Of a DNA stretch of 64,000 nt, positions 1 to 8,468 are shown piece after piece (positions within the stretch are counted from its first letter, which is position 1; every line of letters begins with the position of its first letter). The DNA is from Mesorhizobium sangaii (lineage in GTDB: Bacteria > Pseudomonadota > Alphaproteobacteria > Rhizobiales > Rhizobiaceae): assembly GCF_014207355.1 (NCBI RefSeq), contig NZ_JACHEF010000001.1, positions 496,001-560,000 on the forward strand, in the 5' to 3' direction. Below the pieces are notes generated by a model that saw only the letters and a program-made list of their open reading frames with translations, searched no databases and was not told the origin of the DNA. The position numbers and the translations under genes were made by a program.

Positions 1-123
1 TTTTGCCCAGAAATCCTCGGCGCCGAGGCGCAGCGCATCCCTGAGATCCGCCGTGGTGATGCGGCGCACCGTGGGCTGTACGTGCATCCCGTGCGCGTCC
101 GCCATGACATGAAAGCCGGCCAT
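1..123 (-). CDS. DUF2189 family membrane protein, N-terminal fragment
   Basis: Only the first 41 codons are inside the window; the gene continues past base 1. The start ATG (bases 121-123 on the minus strand) follows a strong GGGAGGAAGG ribosome-binding site. The residues VRRITTADLRDALRLGAEDF match the opening of DUF2189 proteins as I remember them, integral membrane proteins of unknown role in proteobacteria. The family call comes from this short N-terminal motif only; the membrane part lies outside the window. Confidence 0.6.
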   Translation of the reverse strand, partial: MAGFHVMADAHGMHVQPTVRRITTADLRDALRLGAEDFWAK

Positions 124-342
124 AACCTTCCTCCCAAGTGTCGGGGACGGTCACCGCCAGGATGGCCGCCCGCAGCTGCCACTAGTAGATGTAGCACCAT
201 AGCCGATTTGCCAGGGGTTGTCGCCGCGTCAATAGCTTGAAGCTGCTCCTCGTGCTCATCTCTCCCTGTCGCCTCTCATATGGCCGTGCGTTGGCAGGCT
301 TTCGTTTGGTCGGCCATCTCGCTGCATTTAAGCATTACAAAT

Positions 343-359
343 TTTAGTAATTACTGAAA
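343..359. promoter_or_regulatory. Candidate palindromic site upstream of the TadG-like gene
   Basis: The 293-base gap between the divergent DUF2189 gene and the TadG-like gene holds an AT-rich patch centred on the perfect palindrome AGTAATTACT (346-355), with near-symmetric flanks TTT and AAA. It lies about 60 bases before the ATG at 417, so it could be an operator or part of a promoter. No regulator is identified, and a chance AT-rich palindrome is possible. I see no gene in the rest of the gap. Confidence 0.25.
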
Positions 360-416
360 TAGCGCGTAGAGACCCCTGGCGTATCACTTGGGCTTTACAG
401 GTTTTGGCGAGGGGCG

Positions 417-1640
417 ATGTTCGAATTGAAGAGCTTCTGGTCTTCGGAGCGCGGCAACTTTGCCATGGCGACGGCCATAGCAATGCTGCCGATAATGCTT
501 GTCGTGGCCGGTACCATCGATCTGACCGGCACGAGCGACGACGCCGCGCAATTGCAGAATTCGCTAGACGCGGCTGGGCTTGCCGTCGGCACAAAGTACC
601 TACCCAGCATGACCGCGAGTGATGTGCAGGAGCTTGGGCTGGCATTCTTTACGGCCAATATGAGCGTCGCCGACCAGCAGGAGTATGCGGGCAGCGTCTC
701 CGCCTTTTCGGCAAGCGCCAGTGGCGACCCGAGTGCCTATTACATCTCGGTTTCGTCCAGCATCAGCCGTCCGAGCTTCATCAATGGCGCGGCCCCCTGG
801 CCAGCCCACCGCTCGGCCACCGTCAAGATGGACCCCGGCGCGCAGGCCTGTGTGCTGGCGCTCGATTCACATGCGTCGGCCGCCGTGAGCCTGCAGGGCT
901 CGACCGATGTCTCCATGAGCAGTTGCGTGATCGCGGCAAACTCGGATGCGTCCGATGCAGTCAGCAGGGGCGGTTCGGCGCAGGTGTCGGCGGGCTGCGT
1001 CTCGACCGCCGGCGGCACTTCCGGGCTGTCGCCGCCCAACGCCAATCTTACCTGCGGTGCGCCGCTCGAACATCAATATGCGTCTTTCGATCCACTGGCG
1101 GACGTCGTCCCACCCCCCTACACATTGTGCCTGCCCGTGCCGAACGGCAAAACTTACACGCTGTCGCCAGGCACGTATTGCGACAAGACCTTGTCGGGAA
1201 ACATCACGCTCAATCCAGGCGTCTACATCCTGCGCGGCACCACCATAAAGCCGGGCGGCAACGGCAGCCTAAACGGCCAAGGCGTGACCATATTCCTCGT
1301 GGAGGACGCACAGATCTACATAAATGCAAATGAAGTGGTGAACCTTTCCCCTCCCACCAGCGGTCCATACGCTGGCATTACCATTTTCGAGAGTCATGGC
1401 AACACTTCGGCCTTGACGCTGAATGGCGGCGCAAATTCCGTGATCAGCGGGTTCGTCTATGCGCCTGACGCTCCCATTTCCTTTGCCGGCAACTCAGATA
1501 TGAGCGGTCAAGGCGACTGCCTGAGGCTTGTTGGCCTGACCGTACTGATGACCGGCAACTCATCCATCAAGACCGACTGCACAGCCGTGTTTGGAAATCG
1601 CGAGATGTATGCAAGCCGCCTCGTCACCCTGGTGAAATGA
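417..1640 (+). CDS. TadG-like pilus-assembly / surface protein
   Basis: 407 residues. The N-terminus (about residues 9-32, ERGNFAMATAIAMLPIMLVV) matches the TadE/TadG-type N-terminal anchor: a short charged start, then one hydrophobic helix. The rest is Gly/Ser/Asn-rich, with repeated short strands such as GVTIFLVEDAQIYI and ISGFVYAPDAPISFAGNS that suggest a beta-helix-like outer domain, as in other large TadG-like proteins. Such proteins are envelope-anchored and linked to Flp/Tad pili. No other tad gene is nearby, so it looks like an orphan copy. The start follows GAGGGGCG. The exact role is unknown. Confidence 0.65.
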   Translation: MFELKSFWSSERGNFAMATAIAMLPIMLVVAGTIDLTGTSDDAAQLQNSLDAAGLAVGTKYLPSMTASDVQELGLAFFTANMSVADQQEYAGSVSAFSASASGDPSAYYISVSSSISRPSFINGAAPWPAHRSATVKMDPGAQACVLALDSHASAAVSLQGSTDVSMSSCVIAANSDASDAVSRGGSAQVSAGCVSTAGGTSGLSPPNANLTCGAPLEHQYASFDPLADVVPPPYTLCLPVPNGKTYTLSPGTYCDKTLSGNITLNPGVYILRGTTIKPGGNGSLNGQGVTIFLVEDAQIYINANEVVNLSPPTSGPYAGITIFESHGNTSALTLNGGANSVISGFVYAPDAPISFAGNSDMSGQGDCLRLVGLTVLMTGNSSIKTDCTAVFGNREMYASRLVTLVK

Positions 1641-1719
1641 GCGGGCAACTGCTGTTTCGATTCCAGATTTCCACCGCCCTGCCCGGCAAAAGCCATGATC
1701 GCGACTATCTCAGGCAGGC

Positions 1720-2235
1720 ATGACCACTTCGGGAATCGAACACGACCAGATCGCGAACTTGAACAGGCGCAAATGGCTCAAGGCAGTCGGCCTTGCCGCC
1801 CTGGCCGGGCTCGCTGCCTGCAGCACCGTTTCGCTGCCGACCGGCGAAGGCGCCGGTGTCTCCTCGTCCGCCACCGGCACGCTGGCCAGCATCCGCGCCT
1901 CGGCCGGGCTTCCGCCGCTGGTTGCCGACCCACAGCTCGAGCAGGCCGCCCTGCAGCAGGCCGGCTACATGGCGCGGCGTGGCCGCATGAGCCACACCAC
2001 CGGCTGGGGCAAGGATTTCGCCTCGCGCGTCAAGGACAATCGCATTGACGGCGCCGCCGCAGAGAATATTGCCGAGGGCCGTTTCGACCAGCAAAAGCTG
2101 TTCGACATATGGGAGCACTCGCCCGGCCACCGGCGCAACATGCTCGACCCGCGCTTCACCCGCTTTGGCCTCGCCTATGTGCGCGACGGCCACGATGGCG
2201 CCCTGCGCTACTGGAGCCTTGTGCTGGGAAGATAA
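1720..2235 (+). CDS. CAP (SCP/PR-1) domain lipoprotein
   Basis: 171 residues. After a cytoplasmic stretch, RRKWLKAVGLAALAGLAAC forms a signal peptide ending in a lipobox (LAAC), preceded by two arginines. The mature part is one CAP domain: SIRASAGLPPLVADPQLEQA, GRMSHTTG, AENIAEG and the closing HRRNMLDPRFTRFGLAYV, including the conserved His of SHTTG and Glu of AENI. CAP proteins are secreted or envelope proteins of varied function. It is probably attached to the inner or outer membrane. The ribosome-binding site is weak (CAGGCAGGC). Confidence 0.8.
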   Translation: MTTSGIEHDQIANLNRRKWLKAVGLAALAGLAACSTVSLPTGEGAGVSSSATGTLASIRASAGLPPLVADPQLEQAALQQAGYMARRGRMSHTTGWGKDFASRVKDNRIDGAAAENIAEGRFDQQKLFDIWEHSPGHRRNMLDPRFTRFGLAYVRDGHDGALRYWSLVLGR

Positions 2236-2253
2236 GGCGGGATTCCTCTAGTT

Positions 2254-2285
2254 GGTCGTCCCCTTGAATTTCGAGGGCGACGACC
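2254..2285. terminator. Convergent hairpin between the CAP gene and the efflux gene
   Basis: GGTCGTC (2254-2260) pairs with GACGACC (2279-2285), and inner CCCT/AGGG pairing extends the stem. It sits between two convergent genes and ends just before the emrB stop codon. No T-run follows on either strand, so it may be a weak bidirectional terminator or an mRNA 3-prime stabiliser. Confidence 0.45.
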
Positions 2286-2286
2286 T

Positions 2287-3819
2287 CTAGTCCATGTGGG
2301 CGGCTGGTGCGCCACCGGCCGGCGCCTGTTTTGGCTTGCGCAGCAGGAAAACAAACGGAATGGAAATCAGGGTCATCACCATGAGGATTTTGAAGTCATT
2401 GACGTAGGAGATCATCATCGCCTGCAGATTGACCATACGATCAACCTCCGAAAGCGCCATTGGATCACCGCTTGCGGCCGCCGGCGAGACCGCCCACAGA
2501 TTGGGGTTGAACGGATTGATGAACGCCGAAAGCTCGGTGTGATTGACCTGCGTGTTGCGCACCATCAGAACCGTCACCACCGACACGCCGATGGACGAGC
2601 CAAGATTGCGCACCAAGCTGAACAAGGCCGTGGCATCGGTGCGGAAGCGCACGTCAAGCGTGGCGAAGGCCACGGTCGAGAGCGGCACGAACACCATTCC
2701 CATTCCCAGGCCCTGGATGACGCCGGAGGTGATGATCAGCCAGTTGTCCATCTGCGGCGTGAAGCTGGACATTGTGTAGAGTGATTGCGCGGTCAGCAGA
2801 AAGCCGATGACGACGAGGATCCTGGCGTCGATCTTGCTCATGAGCCGCCCGACTACGAGCATCGAAATCATCGTGCCGACACCACGTGGCCCAAGTACAA
2901 CGCCAATGGTGATGGTCGGATAGCCGAAGATGGTCGACAGCATCGGCGGAAGCAGCGACATGCTCGCCAGGATGAGCACACCCATGACGAAAATGAACGC
3001 CAGGCCGGTGACGAAATTGCGGTCGAGGAATATCTTGGGATCGATGAAGGGATGTTCCGCCGTCACCGTGTGGATGATGAACACCCAGAAGCCGGTCAGC
3101 GAAAGACCAAGCTCGATCCAGATCTCATTCGAGGAAAACCAGTCGACCTCGCCGCCCCGATCGAGCAGCAGCTGAAGCGCGCCGACGCCGAGCGATATCA
3201 TGGCGAAGCCGAAGAAATCGAAACCGCGCACCCGCCGGGCAACAGCCGGCAAATAGGCGGCCATGCCGAATAAGGCGACAATGCCGACCGGCAGGTTGAT
3301 GAAGAACACCCAGCGCCAGTTGAAATTCTCGGTCAGCCAGCCACCGAGCGTCGGGCCCAGAATTGGCCCCAGCATGATGCCGGCGCCCCAGATGGCCATC
3401 GCCTGGCCATGGCGTTCCCTTGGGTTGATGTCGAGCAGGAAGGTCTGCGACAACGGCACGATCGCGGCGCCGAACACGCCTTGCATCAGCCGGAAGAACA
3501 CTATGCTCTCCAGGCTCCAGGCGATGCCGCACAGCATCGAGAACACCGTGAAGCCGACCACCGCCGTCAGGAACAGTTCCTTGCGGCCGAAGCGGTCGGC
3601 CAGCCAGCCGGTGACCGGCGTCATGATGGCGGCGGCAACGATGTAGGACGTCAGCACCCAGTTGATGTTGTCCGGGGAGGCGCCGAGATCGCCGGTCATG
3701 GTCGGCAGCGCGACGTTGGCGATCGTCGTGTCGAGCGCCTGCATGATCGTCGCCAGCATGAGCGCGACCGTGATCAGGCCACGATGCGGCACTTCTTTGA
3801 AGGGTTCGGGCGTGCTCAT
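2287..3819 (-). CDS. emrB: EmrB/QacA-type DHA2 multidrug efflux permease
   Basis: 510 residues, the usual length of a 14-helix DHA2 major facilitator. Visible motifs include NVALPTMTGDLGAS near the start, GWLADRFGRKELFL (MFS motif A, about residues 76-89), and the motif C region GAGIMLGPILGPTLGGWL. A hydrophilic C-terminal tail ends at the last codon. It is the inner-membrane proton/drug antiporter that works with the upstream EmrA-type adaptor and an outer-membrane channel. It is the last gene of a MarR-emrA-emrB series on the minus strand, but an unusual 324-base gap separates it from emrA. Drug substrate unknown. Confidence 0.9.
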   Translation of the reverse strand: MSTPEPFKEVPHRGLITVALMLATIMQALDTTIANVALPTMTGDLGASPDNINWVLTSYIVAAAIMTPVTGWLADRFGRKELFLTAVVGFTVFSMLCGIAWSLESIVFFRLMQGVFGAAIVPLSQTFLLDINPRERHGQAMAIWGAGIMLGPILGPTLGGWLTENFNWRWVFFINLPVGIVALFGMAAYLPAVARRVRGFDFFGFAMISLGVGALQLLLDRGGEVDWFSSNEIWIELGLSLTGFWVFIIHTVTAEHPFIDPKIFLDRNFVTGLAFIFVMGVLILASMSLLPPMLSTIFGYPTITIGVVLGPRGVGTMISMLVVGRLMSKIDARILVVIGFLLTAQSLYTMSSFTPQMDNWLIITSGVIQGLGMGMVFVPLSTVAFATLDVRFRTDATALFSLVRNLGSSIGVSVVTVLMVRNTQVNHTELSAFINPFNPNLWAVSPAAASGDPMALSEVDRMVNLQAMMISYVNDFKILMVMTLISIPFVFLLRKPKQAPAGGAPAAHMD

Positions 3820-3860
3820 GGTGCGGAACTTCCGGCAGGTAACAAAATCGTGTAGAACAG

Positions 3861-3979
3861 GTTTCCGGGCGGCGAGGCCTTCCGTTGAGAGACCCTCATT
3901 CGCGGTGGGACGCGATGGTCGATGTGGGGGTTACATCGACCGAAAGTCTCTGATGAGCGGATGCCTGCCGCCCGGAAAC
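3861..3979. repeat. 119-bp imperfect palindromic element in the emrA-emrB gap
   Basis: The 324-base gap 3820-4143 has no recognisable gene. It contains perfect 13-base outer arms, GTTTCCGGGCGGC (3861-3873) and GCCGCCCGGAAAC (3967-3979). Inside are a perfect 9-base hairpin, GGTCGATGT (3917-3925) and ACATCGACC (3933-3941), and partial pairing around GAGAGAC/GTCTCTG. The whole can fold as one long branched hairpin. This is the style of rhizobial intergenic palindromes, but I do not recognise the family. Because it lies inside the operon, it could alter the emrA:emrB mRNA ratio. Confidence 0.6.
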
Positions 3980-4143
3980 ATGAGGACCGAGGGGTCCGTG
4001 TCGAAGATTTCAGATTCTGGTCGATCCGCGACGCGGCTCCAAGCAAACGCTGATTCTTCCCACTCCTCCCATCAGACCAATCCCCGCTATTGGCTTGCAC
4101 CCGCTTGGTTCCCCACGGGCTTGCGCCGATTTTACTCCGCCGC

Positions 4144-5313
4144 CTAGCCCGCCGTAGCGTGGCCGAATATGGCGGGAAACCCGCGGGCAACGCCGGTGTC
4201 GACGGTAACGGTCGCGCTCATGCCGGTGCGCAACGCCATCTTTGCGTCGGCATCGGTCAGTTCCAGGCGCACCGGAATGCGCTGCGTGACCTTGACCCAG
4301 TTGCCTGTGGCATTCTGCGCTGGCAGCAGGGAGAATTCGGCTCCCGTGCCGGCGCCGATCGCCTTGACCGTCGCCTCGAAGGTTTTACCCGGATAGGTGT
4401 CGACCACGATCTCGGCCTTCTGGCCGGGCTTCATGTGGGTCAGCTGGGTTTCCTTGAAATTGGCGTCGACCCAGGTGTCGCCGGTCTCGACCAGCGAAAA
4501 CAGCGGTGTGCCGGAGCCGACATACTGACCGACCTTGAACGAGGAGGCCTGGCTAACGACGCCGTCGGCCGGCGCCTTGACCGTGGTCTGCGCCAAGTCG
4601 TAGGCGGCCTTGTCGCGCGCGGCGAGCGCGGCCATCACGGTCGGATGCTTGTCGGTCTCGATGTCGGGATTGCCGCCAAGGCCTGCCTTGGCGCTGATGA
4701 TGCCTTGCTCGGCAACGGCAAGCTGCTGCTTGGCCTTGTCGAGATCGTTCTTGGCCTGGTCGAGCGACGACTTGGCGTTGATGCCCTTCTGGGCAAGGTC
4801 GGCGGCACGGTCGAACTGCGACTGGGCGAAGGCGACCTCACTGGCATCGGACCTTTGCTGTGCCATCGACTGGCCATAGGCCGCGCGCAGCTGCTCGACA
4901 TTGAGACGCGCGCCCGCCACCGCCGCGTCGGCCTGGGCCAGTGCGATCCGGTAGGGCTCCGGGTCGATGGCAAACAGCACATCGCCCTGCTTGACCAGCT
5001 GGTTGTCGAAAATGTCGACCTGAACGATGCGGCCGGCCGTGTCGGAAGCGATCGACACCTTGGCCTGCTGCAGATTGGCGTTCTCCGTCTCCTGGTAGCG
5101 GCCGCCGGTGATCCAGACGTAACCGCCGCCGATGGCCAGCGCCGCAGGCAGCGCAACCATCAGCAGGGAGCGGCCCAACCGGCGCTTTTTCTTCACCGGC
5201 GCCGGGGCCGGCTGCATCGGAGGAGCAACCGCCACTGGGGCCGCTGCCGGCTGCGCCGGCGCTTCCATTTCTAGCTCGGTCACCTTCTCGTCTATCTTGG
5301 CTACCGCGTTCAT
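4144..5313 (-). CDS. emrA: EmrA/HlyD-type membrane fusion protein
   Basis: 389 residues. A cytoplasmic Pro/Ala-rich N-terminus leads to a basic patch KKKRRLGRS and one transmembrane helix (about 50-68). The biotinyl-lipoyl half (NANLQQAKVSIASDTAGRI), a long alpha-helical hairpin with alternating Ala/Gln/Lys heptads, the second lipoyl half (APADGVVSQASSFKVGQYV) and a beta-barrel follow. This is the periplasmic adaptor of an EmrAB-type pump. The start overlaps the MarR stop by 4 bases (ATGA), so the two genes are translationally coupled. It carries out efflux with the downstream DHA2 permease. Confidence 0.9.
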   Translation of the reverse strand: MNAVAKIDEKVTELEMEAPAQPAAAPVAVAPPMQPAPAPVKKKRRLGRSLLMVALPAALAIGGGYVWITGGRYQETENANLQQAKVSIASDTAGRIVQVDIFDNQLVKQGDVLFAIDPEPYRIALAQADAAVAGARLNVEQLRAAYGQSMAQQRSDASEVAFAQSQFDRAADLAQKGINAKSSLDQAKNDLDKAKQQLAVAEQGIISAKAGLGGNPDIETDKHPTVMAALAARDKAAYDLAQTTVKAPADGVVSQASSFKVGQYVGSGTPLFSLVETGDTWVDANFKETQLTHMKPGQKAEIVVDTYPGKTFEATVKAIGAGTGAEFSLLPAQNATGNWVKVTQRIPVRLELTDADAKMALRTGMSATVTVDTGVARGFPAIFGHATAG

Positions 5314-5798
5314 GCTGCTGCGCCTTCTGTACTCTTCACTTTTTCAACGGATGGCGTCTCGTCGTCAGTCAGGTTGCGGACCATCGTCTCAAGCCCCTCG
5401 ATGAGGACGCGACGGGCTTCCGGTTTCACGCCGACCAGCGATTCCTCATAGACCTCTCCCGCAATGCTCTTGATCACGGCGTAGGCGTCACTCGCCTTGG
5501 GCGTCAGGAAGATCATGCGGACGCGGCGATCGGCTGCGTCGGGACGACGCTCGATCCAGCCACCCTCCTCCATGCGGTCGACCAGACGCGAAACGCTGAT
5601 CGGCTCGATCTCGAGAAGTTCGGCCAACCGCGCCTGCGCGACACCATCTTCCTTGGCAACGCGGACCAGAAGCCGCCATTGCGCCGAGGAAAGCCCCAAG
5701 CCACTGGCCCTTGCCTCGAAGCGCTTGCGCATCAGGCGCTGCACGTCGTGGATCAAGAAGCCCAATCTGTCTATGCCATCAGAAACCATGAGCGGCAT
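5310..5798 (-). CDS. MarR family transcriptional regulator of the emrAB operon
   Basis: 162 residues. The winged helix is clear: GLSSAQWRLLVRVAKEDGV, QARLAELLEIEPISVSRLVDRMEEGGWIERR, then the wing DAADRRVRMIFLTPKA with the conserved DxRxR of MarR proteins. It is the first gene of the operon with emrA and emrB and probably represses them until a ligand binds. A perfect 20-bp palindrome lies directly upstream. There is no ribosome-binding site before either candidate start (5798 or the in-frame ATG at 5789), so the message may be leaderless. Confidence 0.9.
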   Translation of the reverse strand: MPLMVSDGIDRLGFLIHDVQRLMRKRFEARASGLGLSSAQWRLLVRVAKEDGVAQARLAELLEIEPISVSRLVDRMEEGGWIERRPDAADRRVRMIFLTPKASDAYAVIKSIAGEVYEESLVGVKPEARRVLIEGLETMVRNLTDDETPSVEKVKSTEGAAA

Positions 5799-5800
5799 AT

Positions 5801-5820
5801 ATAATAAGCGTGCTTATTAT
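5801..5820. promoter_or_regulatory. Probable MarR operator overlapping the efflux-operon promoter
   Basis: Perfect inverted repeat ATAATAAGC-GT-GCTTATTAT, centred about 13 bases upstream of the MarR start. Reading the minus strand, a TTGAAT -35-like hexamer begins just before it and TATATG follows 17 bases later, so the palindrome would fill the promoter spacer. The size, symmetry and position are typical of an autoregulatory MarR site. The remaining bases up to the next gene (5821-6041) show nothing recognisable. Confidence 0.75.
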
Positions 5821-6041
5821 TCAAGATGCTGGGTTGCTCCAAAAACCGGCAAATGTGCATGACAGCCGTGCTTCGCAATCATGGTTAGCGGGTGGTGAAC
5901 GTCGGGTCGGTGGCAATGGCAGTCGGCATGACCGCATCTACCACATCAGGATGTGCGCACTAGAGAGGCGCCGCTTCGTGCCGCTGGTCGAGTGTGACAG
6001 ATTGATGTACAGCCGCTGGTCAGGATCGGGGGATCAATGAC

Positions 6042-6647
6042 ATGCCGACGCTCTACGCTCTCAAGCCGGCTTTCCAGGGAAGGCTGCGGCCGCTGGTCAA
6101 TCGGCTGGCGGCAATCGGGGTCACCGCAAACAGCATAACCATCCTGGCTGCCCTGATGTCGATCGCAGCAGGGACGGCCATCGCGATTTTGCATGAATGG
6201 CGCTCGCTGCTGCTCGTTCCCGTCGTAATGTTCGTGCGCATGGCGCTGAATGCCGTGGATGGCATGCTGGCGCGGGAACACGGACAGGCCTCGACGCTCG
6301 GCATGTATCTGAACGAGTTTTGCGACGTCGTTTCGGACCTCGCGCTGATCCTGCCTTTCGCCGCCTTTCCGCAGTTCAGCCCATGGGGCGTCGTCGCCTT
6401 CGCCCTGGCCGCCGTGCTGACCGAGTTCGCCGGCGTGCTCTGCATCGCCGCAGGGATCGGGCGAAATTATGCCGGGCCGTTCGGCAAGAGCGACAGGGCC
6501 CTGGCGCTGGGCGTGGTCGCCGTGCTGTGCGCCGCCGGGCTCTGGCCGGCTTCCATCGCGCCGCTTGTGTTTCCGGCCATGGCAACGCTTTCACTGTTGA
6601 CCGCCATAAACCGGATACGCGCTGGCCTTATTGGCAGCGCCAGCTAA
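6042..6647 (+). CDS. ynbA: CDP-alcohol phosphatidyltransferase family protein (YnbA-like)
   Basis: 201 residues with about five or six membrane helices. The CDP-alcohol phosphotransferase motif is visible as NAVDGMLAR (70-78), then G87, LNEFCD (90-95) and a further D99. Compared with the classical D-x2-DG-x2-AR-x8-G-x3-D-x3-D, the first and third Asp are Asn (N70, N91), while D73 and D95 remain. From memory, E. coli YnbA carries the same changes, so this looks like a subfamily trait rather than decay. It is the first of six coupled lipid genes. The expected reaction is transfer of a phosphatidyl group from CDP-diacylglycerol to an unknown alcohol. The start follows GGGGGAT. Confidence 0.8.
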   Translation: MPTLYALKPAFQGRLRPLVNRLAAIGVTANSITILAALMSIAAGTAIAILHEWRSLLLVPVVMFVRMALNAVDGMLAREHGQASTLGMYLNEFCDVVSDLALILPFAAFPQFSPWGVVAFALAAVLTEFAGVLCIAAGIGRNYAGPFGKSDRALALGVVAVLCAAGLWPASIAPLVFPAMATLSLLTAINRIRAGLIGSAS

Positions 6648-6684
6648 GCATCGAGGCTTCGCCATGCCGCCGGAGGGAAAGACC

Positions 6685-8463
6685 ATGATGCACGAACCGA
6701 TCGCCGCGGAAAGCCTTGAGCGGCAAGCGCAAGAGCGTGTCTTCCGCAGCCATGATGGGACGGAGATTTTCTACCGCTTCTGGCCGGCAGCTTCCGCCAA
6801 TGCCAAGGGCGCGGTCGTGCTCTTCCACCGCGGCCACGAGCATGGCGGTCGAATGGCCCATCTCGTCGACGAATTGCAGATGCCGGACCACGCCTTCTAT
6901 GCCTGGGATGCCCGCGGCAATGGCCGCTCGTCCGGCGAGCGCGGCTATGCCCCTTCCTTCTCGGCCCTGGTGCGCGACATCGACTGCTTCATGCGCGAGA
7001 TTGCCGCCAGGGATGGCTTTGCCACGCAGGATATTGCGCTGATCGCGCAATCCTTCGGCGCCGTGCTCGCTGCGGCCTGGGTCCACGACTATGCGCCGAA
7101 ACTGCGTGCCATGGTGCTGGCTTCACCGGCCTTTTCGGTCAAGCTCTACGTGCCTTTCGCCAAGGAAGGCATCGCGTTCTGGCAGAACATCAAGGGCCGC
7201 TTCTTCGTCAATTCCTACGTCAAGGCGAAGTTCCTGACCCATGATCCCGTGCGCATCGCCTCCTTCGAGAGCGATCCCCTGATCACGCGGCCGATCGCCT
7301 CCAACATCCTGGTCGAACTCTACCAGCACGCGGCTCGCATCGTTGCGGACGCCCGCGCCATCACCGTGCCGACGCAGCTTCTGCTTTCCGGCAGCGACTG
7401 GGTCGTGCGCCACGGCCCGCAGCACGCGTTTTTCGTCAATCTCGGCAGCCGCATAAAGGAACGCCATGTGTTGCCGGGTTTCTTCCATGACACGCTGGGC
7501 GAGCGCGACCGGGCGCAGGCCCTCGACCTGATCCGGCCGTTCCTGGAAAAGCAGTTCGCCTCGCCGGATGCGCCTGTCGACCTGAAGCAGGCCGATATCG
7601 CCGGGTACACGCGCGACGAGGCCGACAGGCTTGCCTCGCCGCTCGACCTTTTTTCGCCCAAGGGACTTTATTGGGCATTCAGCTGTGCTTCCATCCGCAT
7701 GGGCGCCTGGGTCTCGTCGGGCATGAAGGCGGGCGTCACCACCGGCTTCGATTCCGGCTCGACGCTGGATTACGTCTACGAGAACGACGCGCGGGGTCTT
7801 ACGCCGCTTGGCCGCTTCGTCGACCGCATCTTCCTGGAAGCCATCGGCTGGCGCGGCATCCGCCAGCGCAAGCTGCATCTCGAAGAGCTGATCGGCTCTT
7901 GTCTGGCGACGCTCAAGGCCACCGGCCGGCCGGCGCACATTCTTGACATCGCCGCCGGCCACGGTCGCTATGTTCTCGATGCCATCGTGAAGAGCGCCGA
8001 CCAGCCGGCGAGCGTGCGGCTGCAGGATTATTCTGACCTCAATGTCCAGCTTGGCCGCAAGCTGATCGCCGAGCGGCAATTACCGGCGAGCGTCTCGTTC
8101 CAGCGCGCGGACGCTTTCGATGCCGACATGCTCGCCTCGATCGATCCGGCGCCCGACCTCGCCATCATTTCCGGACTCTACGAACTGTTCTCCGACAACG
8201 CCATGATCGCCCGCTCGCTCGGTGGATTGGCCAGCGCCATGCAGCCGGGCAGCCTGTTGCTCTACACCAACCAACCCTGGCATCCGCAGCTCGAGATGAT
8301 CGCCCGCAGCCTGACTTCGCATCGCGGCGGCCAGGCCTGGGTGATGCGCCGGCGCACGCAAGGCGAAATGGACCAGCTCGTCGAAGCCGCCGGTTTCGAA
8401 AAGCTCGAGCAGCGCATCGACCAATGGGGCATCTTCACCGTCTCCGTCGCAAGGCGCCGCTGA
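6685..8463 (+). CDS. ynbC: Bifunctional alpha/beta hydrolase / SAM methyltransferase (YnbC-like)
   Basis: 592 residues from the ATG at 6685, chosen because GGAGGG lies 7 bases upstream; an in-frame ATG at 6664 also exists. The N-terminal half is a monoacylglycerol-lipase-like alpha/beta hydrolase: AWDARGNGRSSG, nucleophile Ser about 123 in IAQSFGA, acid in LLSGSDWVV and His in PGFFHDTLGE. The C-terminal half is a class I methyltransferase with motif I ILDIAAGHGRY near residue 420. Such fusions occur in E. coli ynbC. The likely substrate is a lipid or lysolipid, with the two activities in sequence. Product unknown. Confidence 0.8.
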   Translation: MMHEPIAAESLERQAQERVFRSHDGTEIFYRFWPAASANAKGAVVLFHRGHEHGGRMAHLVDELQMPDHAFYAWDARGNGRSSGERGYAPSFSALVRDIDCFMREIAARDGFATQDIALIAQSFGAVLAAAWVHDYAPKLRAMVLASPAFSVKLYVPFAKEGIAFWQNIKGRFFVNSYVKAKFLTHDPVRIASFESDPLITRPIASNILVELYQHAARIVADARAITVPTQLLLSGSDWVVRHGPQHAFFVNLGSRIKERHVLPGFFHDTLGERDRAQALDLIRPFLEKQFASPDAPVDLKQADIAGYTRDEADRLASPLDLFSPKGLYWAFSCASIRMGAWVSSGMKAGVTTGFDSGSTLDYVYENDARGLTPLGRFVDRIFLEAIGWRGIRQRKLHLEELIGSCLATLKATGRPAHILDIAAGHGRYVLDAIVKSADQPASVRLQDYSDLNVQLGRKLIAERQLPASVSFQRADAFDADMLASIDPAPDLAIISGLYELFSDNAMIARSLGGLASAMQPGSLLLYTNQPWHPQLEMIARSLTSHRGGQAWVMRRRTQGEMDQLVEAAGFEKLEQRIDQWGIFTVSVARRR

Positions 8464-8468
8464 ACGGG

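Noticed and set aside
301..416. CtrA site upstream of the TadG-like gene
   Set aside because: TTAA occurs, but no TTAA-N7-TTAA pair fits.
3816..4190. 124-codon minus-strand frame filling the emrA-emrB gap
   Set aside because: No domain, no ribosome-binding site, Arg/Ser-rich; the gap is better explained by the palindromic element.
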